From Chitinophagaceae bacterium (GTDB lineage Bacteria > Bacteroidota > Bacteroidia > Chitinophagales > Chitinophagaceae), in NCBI GenBank assembly GCA_016706055.1, contig JADJKL010000003.1, positions 62,001-126,000 of the forward strand: a stretch of DNA of 64,000 bases, written 5' to 3'. The notes beneath the pieces were generated by a model. It was not told the origin of the DNA. It saw only the letters and a program-made list of their open reading frames with translations, and made no database searches. The translations under genes were made by a program, and so were the position numbers. Below, piece after piece: positions 13,293-22,435 of the stretch; the stretch's first letter is position 1; every line of letters starts with the position of its first letter.

Positions 13293-15026
13293 TTACTTAA
13301 TAACCCGATAAACAGGATATTGATTTAATGCTGGCTCGAACCAAGGTGAATTCTGATAAACAAAGTTTAATTGAGCTCTTCCACTTTTTGCAAATGAAGT
13401 ATCAGTAGCTACTCGCTGATCAAGTTTAGTTTTTACTTCAGGGTTCTTTTTTAAATAATCTGCAGCAATATCTTCAAATGCATAAGCAGAGTAACCTTCC
13501 TTTTGTCCAAGTATTGCATCGAAATAATTCCAGGAGAAATAAGAATCTTCATTATGAGGCTCCAATGTTTCAATCAGGTATCGATTTGCAACCTGGTTCA
13601 ACGGAATATACCAGTCTCCTTTTTTAAAAGAAATCTTTTGTGATAAAGTTGTCGTTTTTAAATCACTGTTCATGTGATGCATTTCATACTGACGAGCCAT
13701 TGCTTTATAGTCTTCTATTTTGTAAAATTCCACTTCGATTACAGTATCTTTTTTTAATTGGCTCATTTCAATTTTATTCAACTTTAAAAGATCAATTACT
13801 TTCCACCAACCTTGCGGAATGATATAGGCTTTTGGTTTTACAACTGTATTTTTTACAGCATAGTAATTGAAAATTGGTATTGATTTTTCAAATGGTTTAG
13901 TTCTGTCGTAGAATAATCTAGGCAGACCTGAAACTTCACTTGGTTTGTAGCCAGACTGAAAACCTTTGTATAGCACTTCTTTAAATTGTGATTTGTCCAA
14001 TGACCATCTTACCGGAAATTCATTTGCTGTTTTAATTTTTTGTTTTGTCTGATTTCGTATTTGCTTTATTTGGTCGCTGTTTTTTGCAACGTATTCTATA
14101 AATGATTGCATTAAGGCATATGTTGCTTTAACTCGCAGATCGTATGATTTCAGCATATGTGTTTCAGGAACGAATGAGAAAGTGTTCCATAAGGCAGCAA
14201 AGCCACTACTGTAGCGAGGGCTATCCCAATATTCCGGCCAGCCATTTTCCGGCGTATCGCCAAATGAATTTACATAGGGGATAAGATCGTATCCCTTTTG
14301 TTTCATTGTGGAATAAATTCCTGGTTCGAATTGTGTACTGAGGAATTTTCCCATTTCGCCACCCAACTTATTGTGCTGTGTTGTTAATAGTGTAATGATA
14401 TGCTGATAATCTGCTCCGTTGCTGACATGGTTATCAACCAATACATCAGGATCAAGCATATGAAATATTTCAATGAATGCTCTTGCATCTTTTGAATCGC
14501 ATTTAATAAAATCTCTGTTGAGGTCGAGGTTTTGGGAATTGCCACGGAAGCCAAATTCTTCCGGACCATCCTGATCTACACGATAATTGGCACTGCGATT
14601 TAAACAGCCGCCAATATTATACACTGGTATAAATGCAAGAACAATGTTATCGGGAATTTTGTATTTGTTCTGTACAATATCTCTTACTAATAACATACTT
14701 GCATCAATTCCATCTGGTTCACCGGGATGAATACCACTGTTAATTAGAATGATTCTTTTATTGTTCTTACGGATATTTTCAAAATTGTAATCACCATTAT
14801 TGCCTACAACAATTAGATGAAGCGGATAGCCTGCATCCGTCATTCCCATGGTGAGCATTTTTACTTTACCTGATTTTTCATCCAGCTTTTTCCACCAGTC
14901 AATAATTTCAAAGTAGGTTGGTGTTTGTGTGCCTTTTGATTGCTCGAATTTTGTTGTGATATTTTGACTAAAAACAATGACTGATGTTGTGATTGTGACA
15001 ATCAGTAGAAATGCAAGTTTTTTCAT
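13293..15026 (-). CDS. M14 family zinc carboxypeptidase, exported
   Basis: From the ATG at 15026 the protein has a signal peptide (MKKLAFLLIVTITTSVIVFSQ) and an M14 catalytic domain: the zinc motif GIHPGEPDG, DQDGPEEFGFRGNSQNLDLNRDF and DNHVSNGADYQH. M14 enzymes release C-terminal residues from peptides. A longer frame reaches 15101, but the extra codons are the antisense of a dispersed repeat, so the signal-peptide ATG is the better start. It is not related in position to the second, broken M14 gene at 32019. The C-terminal third is not a domain I recognise. Confidence 0.85.
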   Translation of the reverse strand: MKKLAFLLIVTITTSVIVFSQNITTKFEQSKGTQTPTYFEIIDWWKKLDEKSGKVKMLTMGMTDAGYPLHLIVVGNNGDYNFENIRKNNKRIILINSGIHPGEPDGIDASMLLVRDIVQNKYKIPDNIVLAFIPVYNIGGCLNRSANYRVDQDGPEEFGFRGNSQNLDLNRDFIKCDSKDARAFIEIFHMLDPDVLVDNHVSNGADYQHIITLLTTQHNKLGGEMGKFLSTQFEPGIYSTMKQKGYDLIPYVNSFGDTPENGWPEYWDSPRYSSGFAALWNTFSFVPETHMLKSYDLRVKATYALMQSFIEYVAKNSDQIKQIRNQTKQKIKTANEFPVRWSLDKSQFKEVLYKGFQSGYKPSEVSGLPRLFYDRTKPFEKSIPIFNYYAVKNTVVKPKAYIIPQGWWKVIDLLKLNKIEMSQLKKDTVIEVEFYKIEDYKAMARQYEMHHMNSDLKTTTLSQKISFKKGDWYIPLNQVANRYLIETLEPHNEDSYFSWNYFDAILGQKEGYSAYAFEDIAADYLKKNPEVKTKLDQRVATDTSFAKSGRAQLNFVYQNSPWFEPALNQYPVYRVIK

Positions 15027-15028
15027 AA

Positions 15029-15099
15029 TGCTGAATAGAATTACCAACCGATGAAGAGTGCGACGCAACGAAAGACGATAGTAGTAATGTCGCTGGCTC
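15029..15099. repeat. 71-base dispersed repeat, copy 1
   Basis: Starts TGCTGAATAGAATTACC and contains GTGCGACGCAACGAAAGA and GATAGTAGTAATGTCG. It is nearly identical to 61432-61503, differing at only a few positions. GCGAC and GTCGC inside could pair. Copy 1 lies two bases before the start codon of the M14 gene, in its leader. Confidence 0.85.
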
Positions 15100-15122
15100 A
15101 AAAAATATTTATAATCTAAATT

Positions 15123-15153
15123 AAAAAAGGCATCCCAGATTGAGATGCCTTTT
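15123..15153. terminator. Terminator after rpsT
   Basis: AAAAGGCATC and GATGCCTTTT form a stem of ten pairs around a short loop, with T-rich flanks in both directions. It ends the rpsT transcript on the minus strand. Confidence 0.85.
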
Positions 15154-15173
15154 AAATAATTTATTTGCTATTA

Positions 15174-15434
15174 TTATTTTGCTGCTTTAGCTGCGTTTGC
15201 CTTTTTAGCCAATTTGCTTTTCAGGTTAGCGGCTTTGTTCTTATGGATAACTTTGCGCTTAGCTAATTTGTCGATCATTGCAGCTACTTTAGGAAACTGC
15301 TCACCCATTGCTGCGCCTTCAGTTGCCTTCAAGTCACGAATAGCATTACGGGTAGTTTTTCCGTAATACTTGTTTCTTATTGTTCTTTTTGCTGCTTGAC
15401 GAGCATCCTTTTTTGTTGCACTATGATTAGCCAT
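15174..15434 (-). CDS. rpsT: 30S ribosomal protein S20
   Basis: 86 residues, very rich in Lys and Ala. It starts MANHSATKKDARQAAKRTIRN and ends in a basic helix (KAANLKSKLAKKANAAKAAK), both standard for S20, which binds 16S rRNA early in small-subunit assembly. It is a single-gene unit with its own promoter upstream (15457-15488) and a terminator downstream. Confidence 0.96.
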   Translation of the reverse strand: MANHSATKKDARQAAKRTIRNKYYGKTTRNAIRDLKATEGAAMGEQFPKVAAMIDKLAKRKVIHKNKAANLKSKLAKKANAAKAAK

Positions 15435-15456
15435 TCTTATAAATTTTAACGGACGG

Positions 15457-15488
15457 CAAAGGTAGGGTTGAGAGCTTTACCCACCAAA
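15457..15488 (-). promoter_or_regulatory. rpsT promoter
   Basis: On the minus strand: TTTG (15488-15485), 20 bases, TACCTTTG (15464-15457), then CCGTCCG. The -7 element and start region form the 15-mer TACCTTTGCCGTCCG also found at rRNA promoter P2, which suggests shared growth-rate control. Confidence 0.75.
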
Positions 15489-15655
15489 TTTTGGGGGATT
15501 TAATTAGGTGGTTTGTTTTGCCTCTTTTAGGAAGCCAAAACTGACTTTGGCAAAGCTGCTGTTGCGGTGTAAATCCCTCAAAATGAACCCAGTTTTTCGT
15601 TTATTTCAACGATATTTGTGAGCCACAGATTAGTCAATTTCAAATAATTCCATTA

Positions 15656-18436
15656 ATGAAGGATTTCTCCTATATAACTAGCTCTTCTCCTGCTTTTATT
15701 GAGAATATGTACCGTGATTTTGTAAATAATCCAGAAAGTGTGGATGCAGACCTTAAGAAATTTTTTGAAGGGTTTGATTTTGCCATGGCAAATGCAACGG
15801 CTGAAAAAGGGAACGGTGTTTCCAGTGATATAAAGACTGGCTCAGGTGGTGGTGGTACTCCATCACTTTCAGGAATAAGTGATGCGGATTGGACGAAAGA
15901 AATAGGTGTATACAGGATGGTACTTGGCTACAGAAACAAAGGGCATTTAATTGCAAACACTAACCCTATTCGTGAAAGAAAAGACAGAGGAGCTAATTTA
16001 AATCTTGAGTTCTTCGGTTTTAGCGAAGCTGATCTTGATACAAATTTTGAAGCTGGAAAATTGTTGGGATTAGGAAATACTTCATTACGGAATATTGTTG
16101 CTCATTTAAAAAAAATATATGCTGGTCCGGTTGGTATTGAGTACAAATACATCAGTAGCCAAGAAAAAGTGGATTGGCTTACAAAAGAGTTTGAAAACCT
16201 GATTGCTAAACCATTGCCAACGGAGCAGAGAAGACGCATCCTTGAAAAATTAAATCAAGGTGTAATGTTTGAAAAATTTCTACATACTAAATATGTTGGG
16301 CAGAAACGTTTTTCTTTAGAAGGTGGTGAAACAACTATTCCTGCATTGGATGCAATTATTAATGTGGCTGCAGATAATGAGGTGGAAGAAGTAGTGATAG
16401 GGATGGCACATAGAGGAAGATTAAATGTGTTGGCCAATACAATGGGTAAGACTTACGAACAGATTTTTAGTGAGTTTGAAGGAACCGCTAAAATGGATCA
16501 GACAATGGGTTCCGGTGATGTGAAATACCATATGGGATTTGGTAGTAAATTAAAAACAGCTTCTGATAAAGATATTTATCTGAAACTAATGCCGAATCCA
16601 TCACATCTGGAAGCAGTAGATCCAGTAGTAATTGGCTTTGCGAGAGCAAAGGCGGATGCTATTTATAAATCGAATTATGACAAAATACTTCCAATACTGA
16701 TTCATGGAGATGCTTCTGTTGCTGGCCAAGGAATTGTGTATGAATGTTTGCAAATGTCTTACCTGAAAGGATATTATTCTGGCGGCACAATGCATTTTGT
16801 AATTAATAACCAGATTGGTTTTACTACAGACTTTGATGATGCCCGCAGTTCTGATTACTGCACTTCATTAGCTGCTGCTATACAAGCTCCGGTATTTCAT
16901 GTGAATGGAGATTATCCAGAAATGGTTGTGAAGTGTGCGGAGATAGCAACAAGGTACAGACAGAAATTTAATTCTGATATTTTTATTGATATGGTGTGCT
17001 ATCGTAAGCATGGACATAACGAAGGTGACGACCCTAAGTTTACCCAACCGCATATGTATGCGTTAATTGATAAGCATCCAAACCCAAGAGAGATTTATGT
17101 AAAAAGATTATTGGATACCGGTGATGAGAATGCCCAAGTAATGGTGAAGGAAATGGAGAAGAAATTCTGGGATGATTTGCAGGAACGTTTGGATGGAATA
17201 AAACAACATCCATTACCTTATCAATATCAGAAGCCGGAAGAGGCATGGAGAAAATTAAGAAAAGCTACTGCTGATGATTTTGATCAGTCTCCGGTTACAA
17301 GCATTACTAAAGAAAACTTTGACACTGTATTTAATGCCATTATGAAATGGCCGGAGGGTTATAAACCCTTGAGAAAAATTGAAAAGATATTAAATGACAA
17401 AGTAAAACTTTTTGAAACGGAGAATAAAGTTGATTGGGCTACTGCAGAGTTGATGGCTTATGGAAGTTTGTTGCATGATGGGAAAGATGTTAGAATGAGT
17501 GGGCAGGATGTTCAGCGGGGAACTTTTTCTCATCGCCATGCTGTGTTGAGGGATGAAGTTAATGACAAAGCTTTTAACCGTCTTAGTAAAATACCCGACG
17601 CAACAGGTAAATTCAGAATTTATAATTCGCTGCTAAGTGAATATGCTGTATTAGGATTTGAGTATGGTTATGGTTTAGCAAATCCTGATGCATTGGTAAT
17701 TTGGGAAGCACAGTTTGGCGATTTTGGAAACGGTGCACAGATTATGATTGATCAGTTTATTGCTGCAGGCGAGCAGAAGTGGAATAGAATGAATGGTGTT
17801 ACCATGTTACTGCCGCATGGATATGAAGGTCAAGGGCCAGAACATAGCAGTGCAAGATTGGAACGTTTTTTACAAATGTGTGCTGAACTGAATATGGTTG
17901 TAACAAATATTACAACATCTGCTAATTTCTTTCATGCATTAAGAAGACAATTAGCATGGCCGTTTAGAAAGCCGTTGATTGAGTTTACTCCAAAAGCAAA
18001 TCTTCGTCACCCAGGCACTTACTCAAAAGTTGAAGAGTTTACACAAGGTATTTTTAAAGAAGTGATCGATGATGAGAATGCGGATGCTTCTCAAATAAAA
18101 AAAGTATTATTCTGTAGCGGTAAAATTTATTTTGATCTGGCTGAACGTCAGCAAAAAGATAATAGAACCGATGTGGCAATTGTAAGAGTTGAGCAGCTAT
18201 ATCCTTTGCCTTATAAACAATTAGGAGAACTGCAACAAAAATATAGCAAAGCAACATGGTTTTGGGTACAAGAAGAACCGCAGAATATGGGAGCAGCTTC
18301 TTTCTTGCAAATGAATTTGAAAAGTATCAATTTTGGTACGATTAGCCGTCAGCCTTCTGCTTCTACAGCTACTGGTTACAATAAAGTGCATCATCAAGAG
18401 CAGGCGGAAATTATTGAAACTGCATTTAGTATTTAA
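15656..18436 (+). CDS. sucA: 2-oxoglutarate dehydrogenase E1 component
   Basis: 926 residues, the usual size. The N-terminus has the E1o binding pattern SPAFIENMYRDFVNNPESVD, then the thiamine-diphosphate core (VVIGMAHRGRLNVLANTMGK, GDASVAGQGIVYE, HFVINNQIGFTT) and the C-terminal half (GQDVQRGTFSHRHAV, WEAQFGDFGNGAQ, LLPHGYEGQGPEHSSAR). It decarboxylates 2-oxoglutarate and passes the succinyl group to the E2 lipoyl domain; E2 (sucB) lies about 7 kb downstream on the same strand rather than adjacent. It is monocistronic, with a terminator 22 bases after the stop. Confidence 0.97.
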   Translation: MKDFSYITSSSPAFIENMYRDFVNNPESVDADLKKFFEGFDFAMANATAEKGNGVSSDIKTGSGGGGTPSLSGISDADWTKEIGVYRMVLGYRNKGHLIANTNPIRERKDRGANLNLEFFGFSEADLDTNFEAGKLLGLGNTSLRNIVAHLKKIYAGPVGIEYKYISSQEKVDWLTKEFENLIAKPLPTEQRRRILEKLNQGVMFEKFLHTKYVGQKRFSLEGGETTIPALDAIINVAADNEVEEVVIGMAHRGRLNVLANTMGKTYEQIFSEFEGTAKMDQTMGSGDVKYHMGFGSKLKTASDKDIYLKLMPNPSHLEAVDPVVIGFARAKADAIYKSNYDKILPILIHGDASVAGQGIVYECLQMSYLKGYYSGGTMHFVINNQIGFTTDFDDARSSDYCTSLAAAIQAPVFHVNGDYPEMVVKCAEIATRYRQKFNSDIFIDMVCYRKHGHNEGDDPKFTQPHMYALIDKHPNPREIYVKRLLDTGDENAQVMVKEMEKKFWDDLQERLDGIKQHPLPYQYQKPEEAWRKLRKATADDFDQSPVTSITKENFDTVFNAIMKWPEGYKPLRKIEKILNDKVKLFETENKVDWATAELMAYGSLLHDGKDVRMSGQDVQRGTFSHRHAVLRDEVNDKAFNRLSKIPDATGKFRIYNSLLSEYAVLGFEYGYGLANPDALVIWEAQFGDFGNGAQIMIDQFIAAGEQKWNRMNGVTMLLPHGYEGQGPEHSSARLERFLQMCAELNMVVTNITTSANFFHALRRQLAWPFRKPLIEFTPKANLRHPGTYSKVEEFTQGIFKEVIDDENADASQIKKVLFCSGKIYFDLAERQQKDNRTDVAIVRVEQLYPLPYKQLGELQQKYSKATWFWVQEEPQNMGAASFLQMNLKSINFGTISRQPSASTATGYNKVHHQEQAEIIETAFSI

Positions 18437-18458
18437 TGTAATTATTGAGTGAATAAAG

Positions 18459-18486
18459 AAAGGCTATCTGAAAAGATAGCCTTTTG
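18459..18486 (+). terminator. sucA terminator
   Basis: AAAGGCTATCT and AGATAGCCTTTT around a four-base loop, just after sucA; it could also serve the convergent gene at 18523. Confidence 0.85.
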
Positions 18487-18522
18487 CTTGAGGATAGGTT
18501 AATGATTAATGGTTAATAGTTA

Positions 18523-19071
18523 TTAAAAAGGAATTTTTGCGTTTACTGTTTTCATTGCTCCTTCGCTGTTATAAAGTGTCAAATCTTTAATGATAATGGT
18601 TTTGTCTGAAACAGTAATACCGCCAGTTGATTTACTGGAGCCGGTAAATTGTTTGTCACCTAAATCGCTTCCTACGCCAGATAATGACACAGTGACAATT
18701 CCTGGCTCTGGCTCTGTTATAGGTAGCATGGAGCCACTATAAATTTTTAGATTAGGATTTGTTGTTGCATCTTTTTCTGTAACAAAAGTGGTTTGCAGTA
18801 ATTCAAAGTTGGCACTGGTATTACTTTCGTCATGTTGACAAAGCACAGAAAAATTACTTTTTTCTTTATCGCTACTAAAGTATTGTGTCGTTACTCTACC
18901 AGCAACGGATTTTCCATCGAAAGAAAAGTCGCCGGTTTTTTCAGAATCATTATCGTTACTGATGGTAGTGTTTGTTTCGGTTGTTGAACTGTTATCAGTA
19001 GTGGTTTTCTTTTTGTCGCCACAGGAGATTAAAAATGTAATAGCTGCGAAAACAATAATTGTTTTTTTCAT
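18523..19071 (-). CDS. Lipoprotein of unknown function
   Basis: 182 residues. The signal peptide ends in a lipobox (FLISCGD), followed by a Thr/Ser/Asn linker (about residues 20-45) and a beta-rich domain with FSFDGKSVAGRVTTQYF. I do not recognise the domain. The anchor implies the periplasm or outer membrane. The next upstream gene (19116) encodes another exported protein 44 bases away on the same strand, so the two may be co-transcribed. Confidence 0.7.
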   Translation of the reverse strand: MKKTIIVFAAITFLISCGDKKKTTTDNSSTTETNTTISNDNDSEKTGDFSFDGKSVAGRVTTQYFSSDKEKSNFSVLCQHDESNTSANFELLQTTFVTEKDATTNPNLKIYSGSMLPITEPEPGIVTVSLSGVGSDLGDKQFTGSSKSTGGITVSDKTIIIKDLTLYNSEGAMKTVNAKIPF

Positions 19072-19115
19072 GTTGTTGATTTTTATTTGTTTTATATTAG
19101 TTATTTTGATTTGCC

Positions 19116-19762
19116 TTATCTGTAACCTGGTCTGAACTGTGTTCTGCTAAATTTTCCATTGTAAAGGTGCCACCAATATTTTTGAATACAGCCGCCACCT
19201 TTTGGCATAGCGTTACCTTGCTGATTAAAGTAGGCGCCATCAAATACAGGTACGCCATTATTTTTCATCGCTTTTTTATTTTCAAATCGATATAGATTAT
19301 CTTCTTTACAATTAGTTTCTTCAATCCATGTTATTCCTTTTATTATCGCCAGTTTAGCTATAGTATCAGGTAAGATGTCAGTTGCAGGTATACTATTTTT
19401 TTTGGCAGCTGTATCAGGTTGTGTCGGCAACTTGATTATTTTTTCTTTTTCAACGCTATCGGGAATAACCCTATTTAAAGCAGCGATGCCACCTTTTGTC
19501 CATGTACATACCAATTCGCATTCTTGGTTATAGAATTTTAAATGTGTTTGATGATCAGCGTTTTTAACCACTTTCTCGGCAACAGTATCCTTTACTATCA
19601 GAAACCAAGGCTGACCCTTATATTGATATTCTGTAACAGATAGGAGAGGAAATGTTTTCTTCATATCCATAATGCAACTCGGGATACTATCAGTAGCTGC
19701 ATAGCAATTGGCATACTGAAATATTATCGTGTAAAAAATGATATGGATTAAAATCTTTTCAT
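19116..19762 (-). CDS. Exported protein of unknown function, signal peptide in a shifted frame
   Basis: The body is read in one frame from 19670 (ATG) to 19116, but that start gives no export signal. In the same frame the open sequence continues upstream as ILIHIIFYTIIFQYANCYAATDS without an ATG. An ATG at 19762 in another frame joins this perfectly if the A run (T at 19756-19759 on the plus strand) has one more base, giving MKKILIHIIFYTIIFQYANC, a clean signal peptide. The mature part has a C-terminal Cys/Trp-rich end (GGGCIQKYWWHLYNG). No domain is recognised. Confidence 0.6.
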
Positions 19763-19820
19763 GTTCTGTTATAAACTTTTGGCGAGTTGGTGTTAACTCT
19801 CACCAAATGAAAATGGAATA

Positions 19821-22330
19821 TTATTTTACCAAGGGATACGTTTTACTTGGCCCTGTCCACTTAAAAATATCTACTCTAAAATCTGTACATAAATCATCAA
19901 ACCAGGGAATAGGAATACACAACCCAGCCGTAAAATAAATCTCACCTGACAAAGCAGTAATTTTTAAAGCAGCATTTAGATCCGCATCTTTGCTTGCTTT
20001 GGCACTGATAGGCAGATCCACTTCGATCACTTTTACATTGGCTACTATTTTTGCATAAGCAATGGAAGCATCCACTCCGCCTTCGCCGGTTAAAGTGAGG
20101 TCTAAGTGCGGAGTAACAGATGTAGATATACTTACATTGCCGTCTGTAAGTGTATCCATGATGGATTGGCGAGTCATACTTGCATTGCCTGATATGTCCA
20201 CTTTTATACGACAAGGTACTGGTCCGATAAAAAATCGTTCGTCAAAAATATTATAGCCTACGCTTAGTGTTTCTGTATAATTTGATGCTTTGGTGTAATT
20301 CTCAGTCGACTCGCCATTGAACAATGAATAATTCATCTGGTAGCCGGGATAACTATTCATATCATTACTCTTTTTCTCGCCTCCCGGTATTCTTATGCCT
20401 AGTTGCCCCTGCTTATACCTATTGGTGTACTCTGAGGAAAAGTTAGTAGCTATAAAAGGTTTTCTCTCATACTTAGGTTGACTATTATCTAGCAAGTACC
20501 AAAAATTGTAATACTGGGCGCCTATTTCTATATCGCCGGAAAGTTTTGCATTCTCGGAAATGACAAGTGTAGCCTCGTCTCTTTTCGTTGAATAAGCAGC
20601 ATTTAATTTATTGGACTTATAATACATCCCAAACAAACCTGTTGGGTCAGTGAAAGCATCTTCAAAACCGGCGTTCTCGTTTTTCTCCTGACCTATAAAT
20701 ATGGGAGCATCAATCTTGCTTTCTAATAAAGCAGTATTGTATGAGCTGTAATATAATAATTCGCCTTTATCGTTATAAAATTTTACATAAGCATAATAAA
20801 GAACAGGCTTGATAGCTGCTTTAGCCAGTTTAGACAGGTCATTTATTTTTATGGGAAAATAATACAGTGTATGAAATGATGGAGGAGCATCACCTGAGAT
20901 AGAAATATTTTGAGTGCCGTATTTTGAAAAGGCAGGCTTCTTAAAATTGAAATTTCCTGTAGCCAGGGTAGCGTCATTATCGTTGGGTTTTCTATTTGGA
21001 TTGTCAGATATCTCGAGTATACAATTGCTGATATTTAGCGATTGTATCATTTTTGCATCTAAACTAAGTGTTATATCAAGTGGGCATTGCTTATTACATT
21101 TAGTATTGTCGATACTGCCTGAAGTGCTTATACTTCCTTGAAACTCTCCAACGTTTGAAGTAATTCTTCCAAAATAAACTCCCACATCGCCGCCTATTAC
21201 TGTTTTAAATAAGTTGGATACATCGGGCAATTTATTGTGCTTGGTTTTTATAATGGGAATTTGACTAAACTTCTTGCCAGTGCCGATGTTTAGCGCAGCG
21301 TCTTTTGATATTTTGGCAACCGATTTTGGTACTTTTAATACGGCACTTTGATTAACTAATTTGTAGCTTAAAGCACTAAATGCATTCCGCTTTCTTAATG
21401 TGCGACCACGGAAATTCAACTCTTTTTCCATCTCGTTCACCTGTTTTAGAATTTCTTCACCACTCGCCGTCTTTACTTTTCCATCAGGTGCTGTCCAGGT
21501 ATAAATGCTATCCATTTTAAAACCTTTTTTCGCAGCATCAGGTGTTACTGTAAAAGGAACATTCTTTATTGGGGCTATTGCAAAGCCTTTTCTTGCATCA
21601 AATATGTTACGTCCGGTTTGTCGTGTATATTTTTCTTCCGGCTCCGTTTTTTTTAAGCAAGGATTTTTATCCGGTGAAGTTGATTTTTTGCTGCCCGCAT
21701 TGAATCCATTTTCATTGATCACCGCTATTAAACCTGCATATGGAGTGCCATCGCTGCTGTATCGAATATTCAAAGTCCCTCTTGGATCTATCTTCACATC
21801 CCGCACACCATCTAATGCTTTTAGCGATGCTATCAGTTTTGTTTTCCCATCCGCACAGGTTGCATTGGTCTGGATTACAGTGGCGCCTGTGGCATCTTTT
21901 ACTTCCTGGTTATTTTCATTGCCATCGTTGCGAACTGGTTGTGCCACTGCTACTCTTTTCTTAAAAAGATATTCGGCCAGTGGAACGCCATTGTTTCCAA
22001 TTGATACTTTTAGCCAATAAACTTCTTTGTCTTTCAGTAGTTCATTTTTAAGATCGTACGAATAAGTGTTGCCTGATTTTGTATGCGTATTGGTGTACTC
22101 CTGTCCCTTTCTTACGAGGTATTCTTCAGGTGTGAACACATCCAGTGTAACCACAGTTACTGGTGCATTGGTTTCGAAGATTAGTTTTTTGTTTACTTCG
22201 TCGAGCCTTATCTGAAAAGTATATTGGCTCTTATAAGGTGTTTCGACCCCACCAATCATTGAATATTTTGACTGGGCAAAGGATGTCAATGTGAAAAGAA
22301 AAAATAGGGTAGAAAAAGGATTGGTTTCAT
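19821..22330 (-). CDS. Large exported protein of unknown function, start region frameshifted
   Basis: About 836 residues. In the main frame the first ATG is at 22289, inside the end of a signal peptide (FLFTLTSFAQS). The full signal needs the ATG at 22330 and one more A in the run at 22313-22317 (plus strand), giving MKPILFSTLFFLFTLTSFAQ. At about residues 145-205 there is a segment (ATCADGKTKLIASLKALDGV, then VKIDPRGTLNIRY) that reads like a heavy-metal-associated ferredoxin-like fold, without the CxxC pair. The rest is beta-rich and ends in a Trp/Phe/Cys-containing region. No family is recognised. Confidence 0.65.
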
Positions 22331-22435
22331 ATTGAATGATTATGGACTTAAAGGTAGAAGCTTCCCTTGTAGGTTTTTTTGATTAACCGTTGAACGAAGG
22401 GCTAAAATCGATAAAGGGAAGAGGTAAAAGATGGA

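Noticed and set aside
15027..15101. Longer start for the M14 gene adding 25 residues
   Set aside because: The extra codons are the antisense of the dispersed repeat; the internal ATG begins a clean signal peptide.
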